A stretch of DNA of 64,000 nucleotides from Opitutaceae bacterium (lineage in GTDB: Bacteria; Verrucomicrobiota; Verrucomicrobiia; Opitutales; Opitutaceae), in contig JABTUS010000002.1 of the NCBI GenBank assembly GCA_015075305.1, positions 486,568 through 550,567 on the forward strand, given 5' to 3'. This document shows positions 48,201-54,823 of the stretch, one piece after another. The stretch's first letter is position 1. Every line of letters begins with the position of its first letter. The notes beneath the pieces were generated by a model, which saw nothing but the letters and a program-made list of their open reading frames with translations, did not search any database and was not told the DNA's origin. Position numbers and translations under genes: made by a program.

Positions 48201-48235
48201 AATATTACACCAAACGGCATTTCCACCAGCGCCGT
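48190..48235 (+). repeat. 46-bp direct repeat, copy 1
   Basis: Starting inside the last codons of jetD, this block ends in ACACCAAACGGCATTTCCACCAGCGCCGT-like sequence and recurs at 48316-48361. The last 29 bp differ at two positions and the first 17 bp are more diverged. It may be a duplicated 3' end of the jet operon. Confidence 0.65.
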
Positions 48236-48261
48236 CATGCACCGCACGATTCTTCACTATT

Positions 48262-48291
48262 GGAGGGGCACGCTCCGTCGTGACCGGTTCG
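48262..48291 (-). repeat. Dispersed repeat copy B
   Basis: GGAGGGGCACGCTCCGTCGTGACC continues to GGTTCG and then diverges from copies A and C. Reading the minus strand gives CACGACGGAGCGTGCCCCTCC, the same core as in the 28.9-kb tandem array. It lies 62 bp after the jetD stop. Confidence 0.75.
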
Positions 48292-48315
48292 GGAATCGAT
48301 CTCACGCCTGAAATC

Positions 48316-48361
48316 CTCAAATTTCTGATCAGACACCAAACGGCATTTCCACCGGCGCTGT
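48316..48361 (+). repeat. 46-bp direct repeat, copy 2
   Basis: Second copy of the block at 48190-48235, 126 bp away. It is followed by a GC-rich stretch and a hairpin of the dispersed-repeat family at 48381-48400. Confidence 0.65.
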
Positions 48362-48380
48362 GTCGCGACGCTCGCCCCCA

Positions 48381-48400
48381 GGGCATGACAAAGCATGCCC
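48381..48400. repeat. Degenerate dispersed-repeat hairpin
   Basis: GGGCATG-acaaag-CATGCCC is a perfect 7-bp stem with a six-base loop, the same shape as GGGCACG-acgaag-CGTGCCC at 28893-28912. A further degenerate GGGGC...GCCCC copy lies near 48642-48667. Confidence 0.6.
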
Positions 48401-48401
48401 C

Positions 48402-48692
48402 TGCTATGAAGCCGTAATGGGCAAGCGAAAAAAGCTACGCCCTTCGCACGCTGTGGACGTGCGTTGAAAAAAGGGAATTGGGATTGTGGCGCCGGGGACG
48501 TTCTCCGCCGCTGACACGTCAGCGCAACTGACGGTCCAACCTGCTATCCAAAGCGCGTGATGTGCGCCGTTAAGATGACTTATGCGGAAAGAGTAGTGGC
48601 GGAGACAAAGCGGTTCGATCTCCAAGACGGGGTTCACCCAAGGGGCATGACGAACACACTCCGCCCCCGCCACCAAAGTCCCATTTAGGCGC
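48402..48692 (-). ncRNA. Possible structured noncoding end of the IS110-family element (bridge-RNA candidate)
   Basis: No gene is visible in these 291 bases, which follow the transposase stop on the transposase strand. The stretch is rich in short inverted repeats, for example GCTGA-CACG-TCAGC (near 48521) and GCACG-ctgtgga-CGTGC (near 48449). IS110/IS1111 elements encode a bridge RNA in a noncoding end; in the IS1111 group it follows the transposase. The other side has only about 60 bp before a repeat copy, so this side is the better candidate. This is inference; no bridge-RNA loops were matched. Confidence 0.25.
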
Positions 48693-49763
48693 TCAACCCA
48701 CTTTCAGGCCCAGCTGTTCGGGCGTGCAGCGACCGGTGTGGATGCGCCATAAATCGATTGCGAGCCGTCGCGCGACTGCGACCACGGCTCGTTTGCGTGC
48801 ACGGGCGCCGAGCGCCTGGCGCAGTTTTTTCAGCGGAGGGTAGTCGGGCTGCCAGCGCAGCAGACGCCAGGCGGCCTCGACGAGCAGGTGACGCATTCGA
48901 GGGTTTCCGTGCTTGGAGATGCTGCCCTGACGGCGACGTGTCCCCGTCGAGTACTCACTCGGGCACAATCCGCTGTACCCTCCCACCTTTCGACGACCGC
49001 CAAAGCGGGCCCAATCGCACACCTCCATTCCCAGCAGTGTGTTCGTGAGCAGACCCAGTCCTTTCACCAGAATCTGTTTCTCGCCCATACTCTCAACCCG
49101 CTTGGTCCACGCTTCTATCTCGGATTCAAAATGCAGCGCTTGACGCTGCCAGGTCTCTATCCGTGCGCGCAGCTCCGGCGGCAATGTCTTCGCCAGCTCG
49201 CTCCAGGCCTTGGGATGCCACCAGTCTGGATCCGCCTGCACACCGGCGGTCAGCATCAAGCCGTGACCCCGCACCACACAGCGCTGGCGCTCCTTCACCA
49301 GCATTCCCCGCTGCCGACCCAACGCTCGAGCCTCTTCCTGTTCCTCCGTCGGAACGTACACCACCGAAAAGGCAGTGGTGTTGCCTCGCAGGTATCGGTC
49401 CAGCGCATCACAGATCTCCCGGGCATCCCTGCGATCAGTCTTCACACGCCTGCCTTCCGCGTCCCATTTCCGAGGCACGATCACCCGATTGCGCGCTCCC
49501 ATCTGGATCAACTTGCGATGCAACCCGTATCCGCACGGTCCGGCCTCGTAGCAACTCTCCACACGGTGTCCTGCGGCGATCAGCCCCGCAACCAGATCCA
49601 GCAACTCTTTGTGCGACATTCTGCACACTGGCTTCGGCTGCTGCCCGTCATTCTGACGGCAGACCACCACATCCCTGGCGTGCAGATCCAGCCCCAACTT
49701 AACCGTCATCGCCATCTCGACAGCGACACGCTCACCATCTATTTTATGTATGTTATTATTCAT
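48693..49763 (-). CDS. IS110-family transposase (DEDD, Transposase_20)
   Basis: The 356-residue recombinase has an N-terminal RuvC-like DEDD domain: Asp26 (KLGLDLHARD), Glu73 (CYEAGPCGYGL), Asp110 and Asp113 (KTDRRDA). A long helix follows and then the C-terminal Transposase_20 domain (about 210-310, with VKGLGLLTNTLLGMEV, GGYSGLCPSEYSTG, SISKHGNPRMRHLLVEAAW). The conserved Ser region (YSTGTRRRQGSISKHG) is kept. Such enzymes cut DNA guided by a structured RNA from the element. The ATG start at 49763 is three bases from a strong hairpin. The gene is intact, so the element may be active. Confidence 0.93.
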   Translation of the reverse strand: MNNNIHKIDGERVAVEMAMTVKLGLDLHARDVVVCRQNDGQQPKPVCRMSHKELLDLVAGLIAAGHRVESCYEAGPCGYGLHRKLIQMGARNRVIVPRKWDAEGRRVKTDRRDAREICDALDRYLRGNTTAFSVVYVPTEEQEEARALGRQRGMLVKERQRCVVRGHGLMLTAGVQADPDWWHPKAWSELAKTLPPELRARIETWQRQALHFESEIEAWTKRVESMGEKQILVKGLGLLTNTLLGMEVCDWARFGGRRKVGGYSGLCPSEYSTGTRRRQGSISKHGNPRMRHLLVEAAWRLLRWQPDYPPLKKLRQALGARARKRAVVAVARRLAIDLWRIHTGRCTPEQLGLKVG

Positions 49764-49766
49764 AAC

Positions 49767-49802
49767 GCCGACAGGTTGGCTGCTTTTCAGCCGCCTGTCG
49801 GC
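49767..49802 (-). promoter_or_regulatory. Strong hairpin directly at the transposase start codon
   Basis: GCCGACAGG (49767-49775) pairs with CCTGTCGGC (49794-49802), and an inner GGCTG-cttt-CAGCC stem stacks inside it. The structure ends three bases before the ATG at 49763. In the transcript it would cover the position of a ribosome-binding site. It could limit transposase translation or mark an element end. Confidence 0.6.
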
Positions 49803-49860
49803 TACATGTCATCTCCATCGGAAGTTGCGCGGAGTCTTTCCCCATTGGGATACCCACAAA

Positions 49861-49920
49861 ATCTTTCCCCACCTGGAGGGGCACGCTCCGTCGTGACCGG
49901 TTCGTCGGCTCGCTTCCGAA
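49861..49920 (-). repeat. Dispersed repeat copy C (flanking Wadjet and IS110)
   Basis: Near-identical to 39841-39900 with five differences in 60 bp, in direct orientation, 10,020 bp away. The homology continues weakly outward on the left (TCTTTCCCCAT-type text on both sides) but stops soon after TTCCGAA on the right. It lies 60 bp upstream of the WYL regulator start. Confidence 0.8.
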
Positions 49921-49959
49921 TCTCCCAACTTCCCCAGCCAACCTCCACCACCCTCGCTC

Positions 49960-51027
49960 ATGCCCCAGCTTTCGCGCACAAAGAACCCAATGAAATCCCG
50001 CGCTGAGAACGCCCCAATCCCTCCGCCCCGATCCACTCACGAACGCTCGCGCTCCCACGGCGGCCCCGCGGCCACCACTCGCATTTTCCATCTCCACAGG
50101 AAACTATCCGACGGCAAACGCTTCACCGTCGCCTCGCTCGCGCGCGAACTCGAAATTTCCGAACGCACCATCAAGCGCGACATCGAGCGGCTCCGCGACT
50201 TTCACCGCGCCCCCATAGTGTGGGACTCCACAGCCCGGACCTATCGCTACAGCGAACCGTTCGATCTTCTGACCGGCCTGCGCTTGAACGCGAATGAAAC
50301 TCTCGCGATCGTGCTCGCCGGACACACGTTCGCCGCCTGGGGCGAATCTCCACTGGGGCAGGTCCTCACCCAGGCGCTCGGCAAGGTTGCACGCTTCGCG
50401 GGCGAGGCGTTGTCCATGCCAGCCGATTCGATGCGGGACTGCCTCTTCACACCGGACGCATCGTTTCAAACGGAGAGCGGCTCGCGCTGGTTTGCCGACC
50501 TCCTCGACTGCATTCTGAACCGGCGCGAGATCAGACTCCACTACCGAAAGCCGTCCGCATTCCGGCCGGACACGCGTACGATCCGCCCGCTGCATCTCGC
50601 CTGCCTCGATCACCGCTGGATGCTGATCGCGCATGACGAGGGGAAAGCCGCCTGGCGAAGCTTTCTGCTCGATCGCATCCAAGGACTCGAGCCCACCGGC
50701 AGGCATTTCACGCCTCCCGCCCGCCAGCAGATTCGCGATCACCTTAAGGGAAGCCTCGGGCGGTTCACCGGAGAAACGGAGATTGATGTCCGTCTCAGCT
50801 TCACCGCCATCGCGGCACCCTATGTGCGCGAACACCCCTGGCATTTTTCCCAAACGATCGTCGACCGACCCGACGGTGGCATAAACGTCCAGCTTCGGCT
50901 CAACAACCTCGTCGACATCCGGCGACGCGTCCTCGCCAATGGACGCCACGTCGAAGTCCTCGCTCCGCCGGAACTCCGCGCGGCGGTGGCGGAGGAGGCA
51001 GCCGCGCTGGTTCGGAAGCACGCATAG
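49960..51027 (+). CDS. WYL-domain transcriptional regulator
   Basis: This regulator of about 355 residues has an N-terminal winged helix-turn-helix (about 40-95: FHLHRKLSDGKRFTVASLAREL and EISERTIKRDIERLRDF). A linker follows, then a WYL domain (about 175-240, with LHYRKPSAFRPDTRTIRPLHLACLDHRWMLIAHD) and a C-terminal WCX-type region (about 260-350, TEIDVRLSFTAIAAPYVREHPWH). WYL proteins sense nucleic acids or nucleotide ligands and often control defence genes. The gene lies between the Wadjet operon and the CRISPR locus. ATG 49960 is used; ATG 49990 is possible. Confidence 0.85.
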   Translation: MPQLSRTKNPMKSRAENAPIPPPRSTHERSRSHGGPAATTRIFHLHRKLSDGKRFTVASLARELEISERTIKRDIERLRDFHRAPIVWDSTARTYRYSEPFDLLTGLRLNANETLAIVLAGHTFAAWGESPLGQVLTQALGKVARFAGEALSMPADSMRDCLFTPDASFQTESGSRWFADLLDCILNRREIRLHYRKPSAFRPDTRTIRPLHLACLDHRWMLIAHDEGKAAWRSFLLDRIQGLEPTGRHFTPPARQQIRDHLKGSLGRFTGETEIDVRLSFTAIAAPYVREHPWHFSQTIVDRPDGGINVQLRLNNLVDIRRRVLANGRHVEVLAPPELRAAVAEEAAALVRKHA

Positions 51028-51127
51028 GAAGAACGAAATACATTCTGGGTGGGCCACTCGGTGTCCCTGTGCGTGTGCTATCGTCCCCCGACACAGGGCG
51101 CGATCCGTGCCCGCACCTCGACCTCCC

Positions 51128-51529
51128 ATGCACCGCCGTTCCTTCCTCAACTTCATCGGACTCGTTCCCCTTGCGACGGCGACCTGCGTCGTCGCCAATT
51201 TGAAGGCGACCGAAACCAAGCCCCTTCCCATCGAGCCCTGGCGCGACGGCCCCGACACCCTGGAGCGCTGGCGCCGCGCGCCCCGCCAGCCCGTGTGGGA
51301 AAGCGATCAACCCGAGCTCTCCCTGCTGATTGAAGCTCTCCGGAAGAACCAGCGCGTGCAATTTTCCTATTTCGGCGGCAGCGCACTCGGCGACCCACGC
51401 GTCGTCACGCCCGGCCACCTCTACACCGTCGCCGGTTTCCCCGGCCACTACCTCTCCGGCTACTGCCACCTCCGCGACGCCGAACGCACCTTTCTCGTGG
51501 CGAGGATGAGCGAGGTGGATACCCTCTGA
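51128..51529 (+). CDS. Small WYL-domain protein with apparent Tat signal peptide
   Basis: The 133-residue product starts MHRRSFLNFIGLVPLATATC, a twin-arginine motif (RRSFLNF) followed by a hydrophobic stretch, as in Tat-exported proteins. The remainder (about 70-130) has the WYL core LSLLIEALRKNQRVQFSYFGGS, a DPRVVTPGHLYTVAGFPGHYLSGYCHLRD region and ERTFLVARMSEVDTL. A WYL domain is normally cytoplasmic and joined to a helix-turn-helix; none is present here. The Cys at 20 could be a lipobox-like site. ATG 51128 begins 100 bp after the regulator stop; a long in-frame extension to 50939 overlaps the upstream gene and was ignored. Confidence 0.7.
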   Translation: MHRRSFLNFIGLVPLATATCVVANLKATETKPLPIEPWRDGPDTLERWRRAPRQPVWESDQPELSLLIEALRKNQRVQFSYFGGSALGDPRVVTPGHLYTVAGFPGHYLSGYCHLRDAERTFLVARMSEVDTL

Positions 51530-51605
51530 AGGAACATGAAGGCGAACTTGGAATACGACTGTCTTTGATCTATTCGTCGCGAACGCAGCCGAAAACACAC
51601 ACAGA

Positions 51606-52130
51606 TTACTTGAAGCGGATGTTTCCCGGGTGGACATCGAGCAATATGACCCCATGTAACCGAAGGACCTCCAACAGGCGTCTCACTTCTCCGGCTCGTT
51701 GTTCAAAATCCTCTTCCACTTTTCGGTTCCAATCAGCCCAAACTTCCTCGGAAAATTCGGGGGCTTCGTCGAGCCAGGCATCAGCGAAGTCCAAGATGAA
51801 CGGCGCGGTCACCATGGTCATCTCGATTGTCATCAACTCGTCATCATAGCCGACCAGTTGTGGAATATTGTGCCCCTCAATCTGCCAAACGCGCTCTTCG
51901 CGCAGTCGCACGTAGACATCGCGTTCTCTTCGGAATTGTTCGGCCCGATGGAAAGTTTTTACCGCCAGGAAGGCTGGAAAGTCATTGCTTTCAACCTCGT
52001 GCACGACACCATCCTTGCCGCTACCGAGGAAGCGCCGAGCAAGAAAGCTCCGCCGGCCTGCGTAGGCGGCAAATCGATTTCGAACAATGTCATCTTTACT
52101 CGGCACCGTGGTTGCGACCGGACATTCCAC
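51606..52130 (-). CDS. Miniature protein-kinase-like protein (about 174 residues)
   Basis: The sequence has a kinase N-lobe: glycine loop LGSGKDGVVHEV (about 36-47), a Lys in AFLAVKTFHR, and then a helical part. It ends in VILLDVHPGNIRFK, which resembles the catalytic-loop HxDxxxxN in the form DxHPGN. A DFG segment and a substrate lobe are missing, since the stop codon follows six residues after HPGN. Short kinase-fold proteins of this size ending at the catalytic loop are known as a family of unknown role. The gene overlaps the divergent small ORF at 52087. No frameshifted continuation was found. Confidence 0.6.
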   Translation of the reverse strand: MECPVATTVPSKDDIVRNRFAAYAGRRSFLARRFLGSGKDGVVHEVESNDFPAFLAVKTFHRAEQFRRERDVYVRLREERVWQIEGHNIPQLVGYDDELMTIEMTMVTAPFILDFADAWLDEAPEFSEEVWADWNRKVEEDFEQRAGEVRRLLEVLRLHGVILLDVHPGNIRFK

Positions 52131-52341
52131 AACAGTGAAGATGTACGCGATTGCCGGGCAACGCCGCTTCGCCGTGGCTCAAGTCGGACCGGACTTCATG
52201 ATCGTAACGGAGTCTGTGCAACTCCCTCCGATCGCCGTCGAGTTGGTCGCGGAAATCGATGGCCAGATAAAGCGGCGGTCTGTGTACCTTCCGAATGGCG
52301 TGCAGACGGGGGTCGTTCGGACTCCAATCGAAGCCGCGTAA
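52087..52341 (+). CDS. Hypothetical 84-residue beta protein
   Basis: The ORF has strand-rich sequence (VVATGHSTTVKMYAIAGQRRFAVAQVG, ESVQLPPIAVELVAEIDGQIKRRSVYLPNGVQTG) and no recognised family. It diverges from the kinase-like gene. The longer form overlaps that gene by 44 bp; an in-frame ATG at 52141 gives 66 residues and no overlap. It might be a partner of the kinase-like protein because both share one control region. Its downstream gap (52342-52565) shows no gene. Confidence 0.45.
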   Translation: MSSLLGTVVATGHSTTVKMYAIAGQRRFAVAQVGPDFMIVTESVQLPPIAVELVAEIDGQIKRRSVYLPNGVQTGVVRTPIEAA

Positions 52342-52565
52342 AGCAGCGCAAAACCCAAAGGAGCCGCGCTCTTTCGAGCGCGGAAATGCCTGAAGCTCAG
52401 GCAACGTCCCATACGACATCCATACTTCAACGGAGCCATGTCTGGAATACTTATTCATAGAAGTAGTCTGGGAAGTTTTTAAGAAGGGAAAAGATCTTGC
52501 CGACAAGTCAAATCATGTTAGCAATCTGCCAATGCCCCTGATTCTCGACACTAGATTGAGCCCTA

Positions 52566-53110
52566 TTGCTTCCTGCTGGTTCGCAGACTCCCGGCCAAAC
52601 AGCACACTTTCCCCGTTTGCCACCCGAAGTGAAAGACGCTCTTCCTTCCTATGTGAATTACGCAGAGGTTATCTCTCGCTGGCGCTCTCTACCTCCCGAG
52701 CAGAAACGCACCCTCCGCTGGGCAGCCATCCCACGTCAGGTTGCCGCCAGCATGGCGTTCGAGGGCGAACCGGTTGACAACCAATGGCTGGAGACACAAC
52801 ACGCCCGCGCGACGCCACCCGCTGGATTGAAACCAGCCGGGGGGTTCTCAGCTACGCGCAACTAGCTCCCCTTCTCGCGGAGCGGGTGCTGCGTCTTCAG
52901 CAACTGCTTGAGGCCGGAGTTTTTTCGGAATGTCCGTTGGACGAGGATCTGATCCTCCGCCTGCACCTGGACTTCTGTGGCGATCTGGTGTCAATTCGTG
53001 CCAGACTCGGCCGTTTCGATCGCCAATGCGCGGTGACCAATCTCCACACGAATCGATCAAAGTTTTCCGACTCACCTGCAATGAAGCGATGGTTGATTCG
53101 GATCGCGCAC
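52566..53110 (+). pseudogene. Decayed Fic-like protein fragment
   Basis: Two overlapping frames read like the N-terminal part of a Fic-family (AMP-transferase) protein. Frame one (52566-52860) has RLPPEVKDALPSYVNYAEV, WRSLPPEQKRTLRWAAIPRQ and ASMAFEGEPVDNQWLE. Frame two (from 52784) has RWIETSRGVLSYAQLAPLLAER, LLEAGVFSECPLDEDLILRL and HLDFCGDLV, followed by weaker similarity to about 53110. The two join only through a frameshift near 52790-52860. The Fic active-site motif HPFxDGN is absent, so the gene is truncated at its 3' end. The assignment is by eye and tentative. Confidence 0.35.
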
Positions 53111-53402
53111 CCACAATCAGTAATTCTTGCGAGCCACCTCCCGGACAGTCCCACGCAAAGCCCAATAGGCTCGCCAGAACGTAGTGCTCCCCGAGAAATA
53201 CATCCAGCGGCTTCGTTTTCGCCTGCTGTATCTCATCCTGAGCTTCGGCCACCAGAAAATCCAACCGCCCCGCAGCCGCATCCGCTGCGATCTGCCAACC
53301 CCAAGCCCCTTCATATCGCTCGCGCAAGCGATCCACGGGTGCCAGGACCTCCGAATCCGGCAACCGCTGAATCGCCCCTTCTATTGCCTGAACCGTACTC
53401 AT
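52848..53402 (-). CDS. Antitoxin-like protein with aberrant C-terminal extension
   Basis: The first about 70 residues (MSTVQAIEGAIQRLP, VLAPVDRLRERYEG, WGWQIAADAAAGRLDFLVAEA, QQAKTKPLDVFLGEH) match small antitoxins that pair with RelE/ParE-type toxins. Those proteins normally stop at about 75 residues. Here the frame runs on for a further 110 residues that resemble nothing known and overlap the Fic-like fragment on the other strand. The toxin gene that should follow is missing or degraded. The likely reading is an orphaned antitoxin truncated by the same rearrangement that cut the Fic-like gene. Confidence 0.5.
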   Translation of the reverse strand: MSTVQAIEGAIQRLPDSEVLAPVDRLRERYEGAWGWQIAADAAAGRLDFLVAEAQDEIQQAKTKPLDVFLGEHYVLASLLGFAWDCPGGGSQELLIVGARSESTIASLQVSRKTLIDSCGDWSPRIGDRNGRVWHELTPDRHRSPGAGGGSDPRPTDIPKKLRPQAVAEDAAPAPREGELVARS

Positions 53403-53480
53403 GTTTCCAATCCAGATTCAACAGACCTGGCGGCGATCCTAACCCAGCCTTGGAATTGCGTCGCCCAAACCACTCAATTT

Positions 53481-53497
53481 TCAGATCTGCGATCTGA
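53481..53497. promoter_or_regulatory. Candidate operator upstream of the cas effector operon
   Basis: TCAGATC-TGC-GATCTGA is a perfect 7+7 bp inverted repeat with a 3-bp centre, 91 bp before the csb1 start. A short direct repeat CCCGCAATCAAC lies at 53504-53515 and again at 53561-53572. The arrangement suits a dimeric repressor at the cas promoter; the WYL regulator 3 kb upstream is one candidate (inference). Confidence 0.45.
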
Positions 53498-53587
53498 TTT
53501 CCACCCGCAATCAACACTCAAAAGTTGTCGTCAACAGAGCGAGCGAAGGCCGCAATTCTTCCCGCAATCAACCCAAAAAAACTAAGC

Positions 53588-54823
53588 ATGAGCACAATTC
53601 CCACCGTCCTTACCTTGGACATCCTCAAAACCGCTGTGACCGACGGCTCCACCGCCATTCGAGCCCGCATTAACTACGAGCCTGCGGGTGGCAACGGTAC
53701 GAAGGTTTTCCCGCCAACCTACGAGGGCGGAAAATACGCCTTGGAAGGGCACAATAAAGACGCTGCCACCGCATCTCGTGTACTGCTTGACTCTGTGCAA
53801 GCGCAAGCGAACCGCATGGAACTCGCACTCTTGGAGGCGAAACGTCGCGGCCAGATTTCGCTGCCGGTCATCACTACGAGAATCGAAGGCAACGGGCTCC
53901 TGAAGCAGTTCAGCGTTTCGAGTCTTGAGGCACCTCATCGCATCGCCGATGCGTTGCTGCGTGACAGCGTCACCAAGGAAGGCGTGAAGTTCCGAGATTC
54001 TGAGGCTGGCAAGTGCTTGGACAGCGTCGATCTCAAGAATGCTACCCCGCTTCTAAAGTACTGCCCCACCGCACTCGTTCTTGGGTTGTGGGACAGCACG
54101 GGGCCAAGAGGCGGACTTGGCGTAAAATTTGCCCGTGCTTTGGTCTCGGAGCTAGTAGCGCACACTGTACAGCTTGGAAAGAAAACCAGCAGCCGCATAG
54201 ATCCTGCGGAAATCAGGAAAGACTCCGCCCTTATCTACGCGGCTCCAAATGGTGGGTGGACCTTGGAGGAGAAAGAAGCGCTTAAGGAAAAGGGTAAACC
54301 TGTGCTCTTGGGCAAAGATGGCAAACCATCCGAAGCCAACCACGGCAACGTCGTGCCGTCTATCGCTGACGGTGGCGTCATCTTTGAGACAGCCGAGCAA
54401 ACGGTCGTGCTGTCTCTCACCGCACTCCGTCGACTTTGCTTTCCACTCGAAGCTGGCAAAGCTTCCGATGCAGCTACCGACGACAAGGCCCGCACGCTTC
54501 TAGCAGCGCTCGGTCTCTGTGCCGCTGTTCTTGCTGCCGAGCAGAACTCCGACCTCAGGTCTCGTTGCCAGCTTCATGCCACAGAATCGCCAGTGTGGGA
54601 GATTCTCACACCGGGCCAGCCGAGCAAACCCGACAAATCTGCCAAGTTATACACATTGAATCGGCAGCAAGCCTTGGATCTCTTCAAAGTAGCTCTCAAA
54701 GAGGCCACCAACGCGAAGCTCCCTTGGCATGAAGAAGAAATCTTTCTCCAGGCCTCTGCCCAACTCGTTGAACTCATCCGCCGCAGTCAGGCTCTCTCTG
54801 CAAAAACCTCTGCCGAATCATGA
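53588..54823 (+). CDS. csb1: Type I-U/I-G Cas7 (Csb1, GSU0053 family)
   Basis: Csb1 is the Cas7 backbone subunit that coats the CRISPR RNA in type I-U (now I-G) Cascade. The 411-residue protein has the family features: TAIRARINYEPAGGNGTKVFPPTYEGG near the start, an SLEAPHRIADALLRD segment, and LGLWDSTGPRGGLGVKFARALVSE, a glycine-rich RAMP-type loop. ATG 53588 was chosen over the in-frame 53525 because the family starts with a TLDIL-type strand. Its stop overlaps the csb2 start (ATGA at 54820-54823). It is the first gene of a run of four overlapping cas genes. Confidence 0.92.
   Translation: MSTIPTVLTLDILKTAVTDGSTAIRARINYEPAGGNGTKVFPPTYEGGKYALEGHNKDAATASRVLLDSVQAQANRMELALLEAKRRGQISLPVITTRIEGNGLLKQFSVSSLEAPHRIADALLRDSVTKEGVKFRDSEAGKCLDSVDLKNATPLLKYCPTALVLGLWDSTGPRGGLGVKFARALVSELVAHTVQLGKKTSSRIDPAEIRKDSALIYAAPNGGWTLEEKEALKEKGKPVLLGKDGKPSEANHGNVVPSIADGGVIFETAEQTVVLSLTALRRLCFPLEAGKASDAATDDKARTLLAALGLCAAVLAAEQNSDLRSRCQLHATESPVWEILTPGQPSKPDKSAKLYTLNRQQALDLFKVALKEATNAKLPWHEEEIFLQASAQLVELIRRSQALSAKTSAES

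Larger units (their letters stand above)
48693..49802 (-). mobile_element. IS110-family insertion element (boundaries not defined)
   Basis: The element comprises the transposase gene plus noncoding ends of unknown extent. IS110 elements usually lack terminal inverted repeats and target duplications, so the edges cannot be read from one copy. Dispersed-repeat copies lie on both sides (48262-48400 and 49861-49920). Several IS110 members, such as IS621 in Escherichia coli and related elements in Pseudomonas, target REP sequences, so insertion near such repeats fits. The span given is the minimum. Confidence 0.75.

Noticed and set aside
48690..49810. Terminal inverted repeats and target duplication of the IS110-like element
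   Set aside because: None could be found near the transposase. IS110 elements typically lack them, so absence was not taken as evidence against the element.
50104..51258. 384-residue ORF antisense to the WYL regulator
   Set aside because: The plus strand has a full helix-turn-helix plus WYL protein. The antisense frame has no recognisable motif.
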